Positions 6,566 to 12,439 of a stretch of DNA of 12,439 bases are shown piece after piece. The position numbers and the translations under genes were made by a program. The notes beneath the pieces were generated by a model. It did not search any database and had not been told where the DNA came from. It saw only the letters and a program-made list of their open reading frames with translations. This DNA comes from an uncultured Eubacteriales bacterium (GTDB lineage: Bacteria > Bacillota > Clostridia > Lachnospirales > Bianqueaceae), in NCBI GenBank assembly GCA_902493345.1, contig CABUPM010000066.1:1-12439 (forward strand). The letters run 5' to 3'. The first letter of the stretch is position 1. The number at the start of each line of letters is the position of its first letter.

Positions 6566-7927
6566 ATGCACTTGAAAAAAGAAAGCACACCGCCGGATCT
6601 GATATTCTCCAATCGAGCGCTGCGGCTGTTGATCATCCCGCTGATGATCGAACAGTTCCTGGCGATTACGATCGGAATGGCGGATTCCATGATGGTCAGC
6701 AATGTGGGCGAAGCGGCGATCTCGGGCGTAAACCTGGTCGATTCGATCAACAATTTCCTGATCAGTATGTTTTCCGCTCTGGCGACAGGTGGTACCGTCG
6801 TGGTATCGCAGTATCTGGGACATAAGGAAAAAGAGAACGCCATAGGCGCGGCCAAACAGCTGCTGCTGTCCGTAACGGCCGTGTCCCTGTTTATCATGTG
6901 CCTGACACTGGTTGGCAACCGGACGATCCTGGGATGGATCTACCAGAGCGTGGAGGAGAGCGTCATGGAAAACGCGTGCGTTTATTTTTTCCTGTCGGCT
7001 CTGTCCTATCCCTTTTTGGCGATTTATAACAGCGGCGCGGCGCTGTTCCGGGCCCAGGGCAATTCCAAGGTGTCCATGTATACCGCGATGGTCGTGAATA
7101 TCGTCAATATCTGCCTGAACGCCCTTTTGATCTATGGGTTTCAGCTGGGAGTGGCCGGCGCCGGTATCGCGACACTGATCGCGCGTGCTTCCGCGGCGAT
7201 TGTCGTGACCATCCTCCTGCGTAAAAAGACAAATGAGATCTGTGTCCGGGATGTTCTGAAGATCCGGCCGCATTTTGGCACAATCCGGAGAATTCTGCAT
7301 ATCGGTGTTCCGACAGGATTGGAGACGGGGATCTTTCAGATCGGAAAAATCCTTGTGGCCAGCCAGGTCGCGGGTTTCGGCACGGTTTCGATCGCGGCCA
7401 ACGCGGTGGCATCCAGCCTCTCCAGCTTCCAGTGCATACCGGGCAATGGGATCAGCCTGTCGCTGATCACGGTCATCGGCCAGTGTGTCGGCGCGGATCG
7501 CTATGATGAGGCAAGATATTATGTCCGCAAGCTCTTCCGGTTTACTTATGGAATTCTGATTGGATGGAACCTGCTGCTGTTTCTGGCGTATACGCCGATC
7601 CTGTCCCTGTATAACCTGCAGCCGCAGACAGAAGCCATCGCGTGGGTGCTGATCCTGGCGCACGGCATCGGCGCCTGCACCTTCTGGGCTCCTTCTTTTA
7701 TGCTGCCCAATGTGCTGAGAGCCGCCGGAGATGTCCGGTTCACCATGACGGTCGCGATCGCTTCCATGTGGATTTTCCGGATTCTGCTGTGCCTGTTCTT
7801 TTCCAACTTTACGGATCTTGGAATCTACGGCGTCTGGATCGCGATGTTTACAGACTGGCTGGCCCGTTCCTTCAGCTTCCTCTGGCGGTATCATTCCAAT
7901 CGTTGGCAGGGGAAAAAGGCGATCTGA
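6566..7927 (+). CDS. MATE family multidrug/cation antiporter
   Basis: This 453-residue membrane protein is a MATE-family exporter, which uses sodium or proton gradients to expel drugs and other organic cations. It has the normal length and about 12 hydrophobic helices. Family marks in the first half include IGMADSMMVSNVGEAAISG near residues 36-54 and the FSALATGGTVVVSQYLG segment; the second half repeats the pattern (GLETGIFQIGKILVASQVAG; ANAVASSLSSFQ). The substrate cannot be told. GGGGGA at 6550-6555 is ten bases before the ATG at 6566; an in-frame TTG at 6548 would add six residues but has no ribosome site. The gene sits directly behind the ispH-S1 terminator with no clear promoter of its own. 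Its TGA touches the stop of the opposing gene with no gap. Confidence 0.92.
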   Translation: MHLKKESTPPDLIFSNRALRLLIIPLMIEQFLAITIGMADSMMVSNVGEAAISGVNLVDSINNFLISMFSALATGGTVVVSQYLGHKEKENAIGAAKQLLLSVTAVSLFIMCLTLVGNRTILGWIYQSVEESVMENACVYFFLSALSYPFLAIYNSGAALFRAQGNSKVSMYTAMVVNIVNICLNALLIYGFQLGVAGAGIATLIARASAAIVVTILLRKKTNEICVRDVLKIRPHFGTIRRILHIGVPTGLETGIFQIGKILVASQVAGFGTVSIAANAVASSLSSFQCIPGNGISLSLITVIGQCVGADRYDEARYYVRKLFRFTYGILIGWNLLLFLAYTPILSLYNLQPQTEAIAWVLILAHGIGACTFWAPSFMLPNVLRAAGDVRFTMTVAIASMWIFRILLCLFFSNFTDLGIYGVWIAMFTDWLARSFSFLWRYHSNRWQGKKAI

Positions 7928-9043
7928 TCAGTCAAAGGGGAGCAGGAAGCGCAGGAGCGCAGAGAGGCTTTGTTCGGAAGCGCTCTGTGACCAACGTGTA
8001 AGCTCGGAGAGCTCAACGTACAGATTCTTGTCCCGGCATTCCGCGCGGAAGGGGTGCAGCCCCTGTGGAAGATCGACTTGAGCGATGGCGATAAAATCCC
8101 CTGCTTTAGCAATACAGCCTTCTTCACGGGTCGCGGTTCTTCGGACCGGAGGCGTGTCCAGGGATTTATGCAGGAGCTCTCCCGAGGGGAGCACATAATA
8201 CTCTTTATAATTGGGCAGATAGTACCGAAGAGTTCCGGTATATACCGGAATCCAGAAGTGAATATGAGAGTCGTCCCGATCTGTTTCCAGACGGATGGGG
8301 ACGCTTTTTTTATGGATAAAATACTGGGTCGAGATGGATAACGGCGCGGTTTGGTTCATGGCAAAGGAGAGCCGGACTTCCGGCCCATCAGGGGACAGGG
8401 AGAGAGACTGTACCGTTTCCTGCTTCAGATAATCCACGTATTTTTGGATCCGCAGAAGGATGGGAAGATTCAGGATATCCTCGTAGTTGTGCAGCAAAAG
8501 CGCTTTTTCCAGCCTTTTATCTTCGGTACGGCTGTATTCATAGAAGACCTCAATCAGCTCGCCGCCGTCCATTCGGTCTTCACGGTCGATCCCGAGAAAT
8601 CGTTCCAGTGCCTTGAGCTTGCAGCTGTCCCAGCGGAAAAAAGGAGCATAGGGACGGTAGAGTTTATACAGATCTAAGGAGGAGAAGGGATGGAGCTCTC
8701 CGGGAATCCGCATGGTCCACAGCCGTTCGCGAACAAACGGGATGTCGAAGGCATCGCCGTTAAAGGTGACGAGAAGCTCGTAGTCGTCCATTTTCTGAAG
8801 AAAGCTTTCCAGAAGCGCCAGTTCGTCCGCGGTGGAGGAAGCCAGATGCTGTTCGATCATCGGCCGACGGCCTTCCCAGTAAAAATATCCCATCAGATAG
8901 ATGCTGTCATATTTTCGGGAGAATCCGGTCGTTTCGATGTCCCAGAACAGAACACGTTCCGGATCCGTACCCTTCGGCAGTATCTCCAACAGTTCTTCGT
9001 TTTGCTGCGGCGTCAACGGCGCGCTCTCTTTGTATACTCTCAT
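7928..9043 (-). CDS. YprB-like RNase H-fold (DEDDh) 3'-5' exonuclease domain protein
   Basis: This 371-residue protein has an N-terminal exonuclease fold (about 30-200) of the YprB type. The acidic catalytic set is complete: D35 and E37 in FWDIETTG, D100 in FNGDAFDIPF, and H185/D189 in HNYEDILNL, a DEDDh arrangement expected to bind two metal ions and cut DNA or RNA from the 3' end. SSLDLYKLYRP and WDSCKLKALE are further family marks. Residues 200-371 form a second region with aromatic-rich stretches (FWIPVYTGTLRYYLPNYKEYY) to which I cannot give a function; similar tails occur in clostridial relatives. The start is supported by AAGGAGGG seven or so bases upstream and by a promoter at 9074-9102. 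The gene runs alone on the minus strand, divergent from hfq and convergent with the MATE gene. The in vivo substrate is unknown. Confidence 0.85.
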   Translation of the reverse strand: MRVYKESAPLTPQQNEELLEILPKGTDPERVLFWDIETTGFSRKYDSIYLMGYFYWEGRRPMIEQHLASSTADELALLESFLQKMDDYELLVTFNGDAFDIPFVRERLWTMRIPGELHPFSSLDLYKLYRPYAPFFRWDSCKLKALERFLGIDREDRMDGGELIEVFYEYSRTEDKRLEKALLLHNYEDILNLPILLRIQKYVDYLKQETVQSLSLSPDGPEVRLSFAMNQTAPLSISTQYFIHKKSVPIRLETDRDDSHIHFWIPVYTGTLRYYLPNYKEYYVLPSGELLHKSLDTPPVRRTATREEGCIAKAGDFIAIAQVDLPQGLHPFRAECRDKNLYVELSELTRWSQSASEQSLSALLRFLLPFD

Positions 9044-9073
9044 AGAATCCCTCCTTCGCCTGTATATGGGAGT

Positions 9074-9102
9074 ATTATAGCAGAAAAAATGAAAAATGTC
9101 GA
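9074..9102 (-). promoter_or_regulatory. Promoter of the YprB-like gene
   Basis: Read on the minus strand, TCGACA (9102-9097) and TATAAT (9079-9074) are 17 bases apart, and the -10 carries an upstream TG one base away (TGCTATAAT), the extended -10 form. Transcription would start near 9067, leaving a leader of about 25 bases that contains the AAGGAGGG ribosome site. Confidence 0.78.
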
Positions 9103-9138
9103 GAAAGAACCATAGATGGAGGGACGGACAAAAAATGC

Positions 9139-9167
9139 TTGTATTTATCGATAGAATACAGTATAAT
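9139..9167 (+). promoter_or_regulatory. Promoter of hfq
   Basis: TTGTAT (9139-9144) and TATAAT (9162-9167) are 17 bases apart. Transcription would begin near 9174, giving a leader of about 55 bases. Its -35 is 37 bases from the -35 of the divergent YprB-like promoter, close enough that one bound factor could affect both. Confidence 0.75.
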
Positions 9168-9192
9168 GAGGATGGCCTAGTGGGGCTATATG

Positions 9193-9221
9193 CAATTTAT
9201 TTTTCTTTATTTTTTAGGAGG
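9193..9221 (+). promoter_or_regulatory. A/U-rich hfq leader with strong ribosome site
   Basis: The leader contains an almost pure A/T stretch (about 9193-9216, including ATTTATTTTT and a run of six T) ending in AGGAGG at 9216-9221, eight bases before the hfq ATG. Hfq is known to bind A/U-rich single strands and to repress its own mRNA in some bacteria, so autoregulation is possible. This is inference only. Confidence 0.45.
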
Positions 9222-9229
9222 ATATAACT

Positions 9230-9469
9230 ATGACGAAACAGTTGAATCTTCAGGACATGTTTCTGAACACACTTCGTAAAGAGAGAACAGAAGTTACGGT
9301 CTTTTTAACGAATGGCTATCAGATCAAGGGATGCGTAAAAGGGTATGACAGCTTTGTACTGATGATGGATTCCGACGGAAAACAGCAGATGATTTATAAG
9401 CACGCGATTTCAACGATTGCGCCGGTACGGCCGGTGATCTTTACCAATCCGGTTAAGGAGGAGCAGTAA
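9230..9469 (+). CDS. hfq: RNA chaperone Hfq
   Basis: This 79-residue protein is a Sm-like RNA chaperone that forms a hexameric ring and binds small RNAs and A-rich or U-rich mRNA. The Sm1 region spans about residues 8-46 (QDMFLNTLRKERTEVTVFL, then NGYQIKGCVKGYDSFVLMM). The Sm2 motif YKHAIST is intact at 56-62. Q8 corresponds to the proximal-face glutamine, and the C-terminal tail is short, as is usual in Firmicutes. An AGGAGG eight bases upstream fixes the start. The next gene begins six bases after the stop. The usual upstream neighbour miaA is absent: hfq here starts its own unit from an adjacent promoter. Confidence 0.97.
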   Translation: MTKQLNLQDMFLNTLRKERTEVTVFLTNGYQIKGCVKGYDSFVLMMDSDGKQQMIYKHAISTIAPVRPVIFTNPVKEEQ

Positions 9470-9475
9470 GGTTTC

Positions 9476-10744
9476 ATGATACAGAAGGAGACGTTGACGG
9501 CTCTGGGGATTCCCTCAGCCGTCTATGATTTTTGCCATACAAGAGAAAAAGCACTGAGAGAACAGTTTGAGAGAATTGAGGAGATCGCTGAGGCCAATCA
9601 GGCCAAGGTTCTGGCAGCGTTCCAGAAGCACAGAGTCAGTGAGAACCATTTTGAGACGACAACGGGCTATGGCTATAATGACCTGGGCCGGGATACGCTG
9701 GAAGCGGTCTATGCCGAGATCTTCGGGACCGAGGACGCGCTGGTGCGTCCGCAGCTGATCTGCGGAACCCATGCATTGTCCACGGCTCTGTTCGGATGCC
9801 TGCGGCATGGAGACGGTCTGCTGTACGCGACAGGCGAGCCCTATGATACCCTGCAGGGTGTGATCGGTCTGCGCCCAGAGCTGGGCAGTTTGATGGAGCA
9901 TGGAATCACCTATGCGCAGGCAGAGCTGAAGGAGGATGGAAGTCCGGATCCGGAGGCGGTTGTGGCCGCGCTGCGCCCGGAGACCCGTCTTGTGGGAATT
10001 CAGCGTTCCAAGGGATATAAGGTCCGCCATACGCTGTCTGTCGATGAGATCGGCAGCATCATCCATGCGGTCAAGGCAGTCCGCCCGGACATTATCTGCA
10101 TGGTAGACAACTGCTACGGAGAATTTACCGAGGTGATCGAGCCGACCAATGTGGGAGCCGATCTGTGCGTAGGTTCGCTGATTAAGAACCTGGGAGGCGG
10201 TCTGGCCCCGATCGGAGGATATATTGTCGGCCGCAAGGATCTGATCGAGCGGTGCGCGGTACGTCTGACAGCCCCGGGCCTTGGAAAGGAACAGGGACCG
10301 ACGTTGGGCGTCAACCGTTCGCTGTATCAGGGATTGTTCCAGGCGCCGGCGGTTGTCGCGGCAGCAGTGAAGACGGCAGTGTTTGCGGCAAAGGTTTTCC
10401 AGGATATGGGATACAGTGTATATCCCGCGCCGGAAGAGGTGCGGCATGATATCGTACAGACAGTCACCTTCGGCGCGCCGGAGCCTCTGGAGAAGTTCTG
10501 CCAGGGAATTCAGGCGGCTTCGCCGGTAGATTCTTATGTAACGCCCGTTCCGTGGGAGATGCCCGGATATGACAGCCCTGTAATCATGGCGGCCGGTAAC
10601 TTTATTTCCGGCGCGACGATTGAGCTGTCCGCGGACGCTCCGATGAGAGAGCCCTATGTGGCGTATTTCCAGGGGGCGCTGACATGGGAACACGGTAAGA
10701 TCGGTATTATGAAGTCGGTAGCGCAGATGGGCGAGGTACGATGA
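9476..10744 (+). CDS. YnbB/aluminium-resistance family PLP enzyme (methionine gamma-lyase-like)
   Basis: This 422-residue protein belongs to the family annotated as aluminium resistance protein or methionine gamma-lyase family, related to Bacillus subtilis YnbB. The fold is a type I PLP aminotransferase. D211 in MVDNCYGEF should hold the pyridine nitrogen and K237 in GSLIKNLGGGLAP is the likely Schiff-base lysine. TTGYGYNDLGRDTLE (62-76) and CGTHALSTALFG (96-107) are typical. A sulfur-amino-acid lyase activity is inferred from homology; the physiological role is not established for most members. Its ribosome site (AAGGAGG, 9455-9461) lies in the last codons of hfq, rather far (14 bases) from the ATG. 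The gene ends in an ATGA overlap with the rRNA methyltransferase, so it is in the hfq operon. Neighbouring hfq is common in Firmicutes. Confidence 0.88.
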   Translation: MIQKETLTALGIPSAVYDFCHTREKALREQFERIEEIAEANQAKVLAAFQKHRVSENHFETTTGYGYNDLGRDTLEAVYAEIFGTEDALVRPQLICGTHALSTALFGCLRHGDGLLYATGEPYDTLQGVIGLRPELGSLMEHGITYAQAELKEDGSPDPEAVVAALRPETRLVGIQRSKGYKVRHTLSVDEIGSIIHAVKAVRPDIICMVDNCYGEFTEVIEPTNVGADLCVGSLIKNLGGGLAPIGGYIVGRKDLIERCAVRLTAPGLGKEQGPTLGVNRSLYQGLFQAPAVVAAAVKTAVFAAKVFQDMGYSVYPAPEEVRHDIVQTVTFGAPEPLEKFCQGIQAASPVDSYVTPVPWEMPGYDSPVIMAAGNFISGATIELSADAPMREPYVAYFQGALTWEHGKIGIMKSVAQMGEVR

Positions 10745-12117
10745 AGCTGCCGGAAAGCTTTCTGGAAGAGGTAAGGGAGCTTCTGGGGCCGGAGGAGTTT
10801 CAGAAGTACCTTCAGGCGATGGAAGAACCCTATGCGCAGGCGCTTCGGGTCAACACAGCCAAGATCTCTCCGGCGCAGCTGAGAGAGCGGATGCAGGACG
10901 AAGATCTGGGAGAAACGGTGCCATGGTGCGAGGCCGGAATCTATCTGGGGCAGGAGAGTGGACGGCTCTCTAAGCATCCGTATTATGCGGCGGGACTGTA
11001 TTATCTGCAGGAACCCTCCGCGATGGCTCCGGCCGCCTTTTTGCCCATTGCGGAAGGCGACTATGTATTGGATCTGTGCGCGGCTCCGGGAGGAAAGAGT
11101 ACGGCTCTGGGGGCCAAACTGAACGGAAGCGGCCTATTGGTCGCCAACGATATCAGCCCATCCCGGGCTAAGGCACTGCTCAAGAATATCGAAGTCTTCG
11201 GATTGGGCAGCGCCGTTGTGACTTCGGAGAGTCCCTATAAGCTGGCGCAGCGTTTTGAAGGATTCTTTGATAAAGTCTTGGTAGACGCGCCGTGCAGCGG
11301 AGAGGGAATGTTCCGTAAGGATCCGGATATTGCCAAAAACTGGATGCAATACGGCAGTGAATACTATGCCAAGCTTCAACGGGAGATTCTGCCGCACGCG
11401 GCGCGGATGGTCGCGCCGGGCGGGATGCTCCTGTATTCAACCTGTACATATTCGCCGTTAGAGGACGAGCAGAGCGTTCAGTGGTTTTTGGAGGAACATC
11501 CGGAGTTCCATCTGGTGGAGCTTCCGATCGCACACGGGATTATGCCGGGACATCCGGAGTGGGCTGAGAGGCTGGATCCCGCGCTTAGCTGCTGCGCGAG
11601 GTTCTGGCCGCACAGACTGCGGGGAGAAGGACATTTCGCGGCGCTCTTCCAGCGCCAAGGAGAGTCGGCGGAGCATTGGGACAGCGCATGTGTGCTATCC
11701 AAGGGACCATGGATGGACTGGGGTGAAGAGAATCTGACAGTTCACTGGGAGAAGGTCCTGCCGCATGGCAGCCGGATTGTACTCTCCGGAGAGAAGGTCT
11801 ATGCGCAGATTCTTCCGCAGGAAAGCCTCGCGGGTCTTCGGACACTGCGGCCAGGCCTCCTCTTGGGAGAAGTCAGCCATGGAAGGTTCGAGCCTTCCCA
11901 GGCGCTCGCTATGGTATTAAAAGCCTCAGAAGCGGCACATACCGCGGAACTGGACAGAGCCCAGGCGCTTCGGTACCTGAAGGGCGAGACGCTGACAGGA
12001 GAATTTGCCGACGGATGGAATCTGATTACGATATCCGGGTATCCTCTGGGCTGGGGAAAGGCCGCCGGAGGAGTCCTGAAGAATAAGTACCTGAAGGGTT
12101 GGCGCATGATGAAGTAA
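10741..12117 (+). CDS. RsmF/RsmB-type rRNA (cytosine-C5) methyltransferase (NOL1/NOP2/Sun family)
   Basis: This 458-residue protein methylates cytosine at C5 in RNA with SAM as donor. The SAM site DLCAAPGGKS is at 111-120. Two cysteines mark the m5C mechanism: C185 in DAPCSGEGMF (motif IV) and the catalytic C235 in YSTCTYSPLEDEQ (motif VI). The N-terminal RsmF-like segment reads ALRVNTAK near 34-41. The C-terminal part (about 310-458) resembles the RsmF C-terminal/PUA-like RNA-binding region, ending YPLGWGKAAGGVLKNKYLKGW. 16S rRNA is the probable target, but the exact base cannot be told; paralogues methylate different sites. Its ATG overlaps the stop of the PLP-enzyme gene by four bases, so translation is likely coupled. 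The following gene starts 27 bases later. Confidence 0.9.
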   Translation: MKLPESFLEEVRELLGPEEFQKYLQAMEEPYAQALRVNTAKISPAQLRERMQDEDLGETVPWCEAGIYLGQESGRLSKHPYYAAGLYYLQEPSAMAPAAFLPIAEGDYVLDLCAAPGGKSTALGAKLNGSGLLVANDISPSRAKALLKNIEVFGLGSAVVTSESPYKLAQRFEGFFDKVLVDAPCSGEGMFRKDPDIAKNWMQYGSEYYAKLQREILPHAARMVAPGGMLLYSTCTYSPLEDEQSVQWFLEEHPEFHLVELPIAHGIMPGHPEWAERLDPALSCCARFWPHRLRGEGHFAALFQRQGESAEHWDSACVLSKGPWMDWGEENLTVHWEKVLPHGSRIVLSGEKVYAQILPQESLAGLRTLRPGLLLGEVSHGRFEPSQALAMVLKASEAAHTAELDRAQALRYLKGETLTGEFADGWNLITISGYPLGWGKAAGGVLKNKYLKGWRMMK

Positions 12118-12144
12118 TCCCCTCAGAAAAAGGAGAGAACCGAG

Positions 12145-12439
12145 ATGGAGCAATATGATCTGATCATTGCGGGAGCGGGACCAGCAGGATCCATGCTGGC
12201 CAGAACGGTTGGCCGGAGAGAGCGGGTGCTTCTGGTAGAACAGCGGAACCTTCACGCACCATTGGGGAGCGGCAGGGAAAAGAGCTGCGGCGGAATGCTG
12301 AATCTTTCCGCACAGAAGGTGCTGGCATCCTATGGGATGGGAGTGCCGGAGAGAGTACTGCAGTCCCCGCAGGTTTTTACGGTTCGGGCCATTGATTATG
12401 ATTCTGGACTGGAGAGGTATTATCAGAAGCAGTATGTCA
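12145..12439 (+). CDS. FAD-dependent oxidoreductase, geranylgeranyl-reductase-like (5' part only)
   Basis: The first 98 residues are present and the frame is open to the window end. It begins MEQYDLIIAGAGPAGSMLA, a Rossmann FAD-binding GxGxxG loop at residues 10-15, with LLVEQR near 29-34 as the end of the second strand. A cysteine-containing KSCGGMLN follows near 48-55, matching the KxCGGGL pattern of the geranylgeranyl reductase/FixC-like flavoprotein group. AGGAG at 12131-12135 lies nine bases before the ATG. It probably belongs to the hfq operon, being co-directional and 27 bases from the methyltransferase. Substrate cannot be given from the fragment. Confidence 0.8.
   Translation, partial: MEQYDLIIAGAGPAGSMLARTVGRRERVLLVEQRNLHAPLGSGREKSCGGMLNLSAQKVLASYGMGVPERVLQSPQVFTVRAIDYDSGLERYYQKQYV

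Noticed and set aside
6389..7894. 501-codon open frame on the minus strand opposite the MATE gene
   Set aside because: The predicted protein is full of Asp, Gln, Arg and His without any domain, while the plus strand encodes an intact transporter. It is a shadow frame.
8054..9115. Several plus-strand frames of about 95-141 codons across 8054-9115
   Set aside because: All are antisense to the YprB-like gene, whose DEDDh residues, ribosome site and promoter are all in place; none has a recognisable domain.
9515..10693. 392-codon minus-strand open frame opposite the YnbB-like gene
   Set aside because: Antisense shadow of a gene with intact PLP-binding motifs; no domain is recognisable in the product.
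1..12439. Mobile element, defence system or horizontally acquired island
   Set aside because: No transposase, integrase, toxin-antitoxin, nuclease-defence or CRISPR pattern was found, and composition is even apart from the short AT-rich promoter regions and the island in ispH.

Overview
The window reads as a chromosomal segment of an anaerobic Firmicute, most likely Clostridia and plausibly the Lachnospiraceae. The evidence is a moderately GC-rich composition with strong AGGAGG-type ribosome sites, an IspH enzyme fused to ribosomal-protein-S1 repeats, an oxaloacetate decarboxylase alpha subunit without its own biotin domain, and an hfq gene followed by a YnbB/aluminium-resistance-type PLP enzyme. 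The species cannot be named from the sequence alone. Coding density is very high. No tRNA, rRNA, CRISPR array, insertion sequence or phage gene is visible.

Region 1 (1-1524) is the end of a sodium-pump decarboxylase operon: the last codons of a probable beta subunit, then oadA, closed by a near-perfect intrinsic terminator. Region 2 (1525-6549) begins with an intergenic inverted repeat and a good sigma-A promoter. It continues as a tight co-directional operon: an RpiR-type sugar-phosphate regulator, a HI0933/BaiN-like flavoprotein, cytidylate kinase (cmk), and the ispH-S1 fusion, ending in a second intrinsic terminator. A MATE efflux gene follows and abuts, tail to tail and with no gap, a minus-strand YprB-like exonuclease gene. 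Region 3 (9044-12439) opens with a divergent promoter pair serving that exonuclease gene and hfq. It then runs hfq, the YnbB-like PLP enzyme, an RsmF-type rRNA m5C methyltransferase and the start of another FAD-dependent oxidoreductase that leaves the window.

Most of this is ordinary housekeeping content. The point that most deserves attention is inside the ispH-S1 fusion. An AT-rich island in the IspH half carries a TTGAGA-N17-TATAAT promoter match. About 310 bases further on, exactly at the IspH/S1 junction, there is an AGGAGG followed by an in-frame ATG, and synonymous codon choice shifts towards the highly-expressed style at the same place. Together these suggest that the one reading frame gives two products: the fusion, and a separately and more strongly made free S1-like protein. 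Other points of note are the paired inverted repeats upstream of rpiR, the convergent stop codons sharing one TGATCA, and the unassigned C-terminal half of the YprB-like protein.
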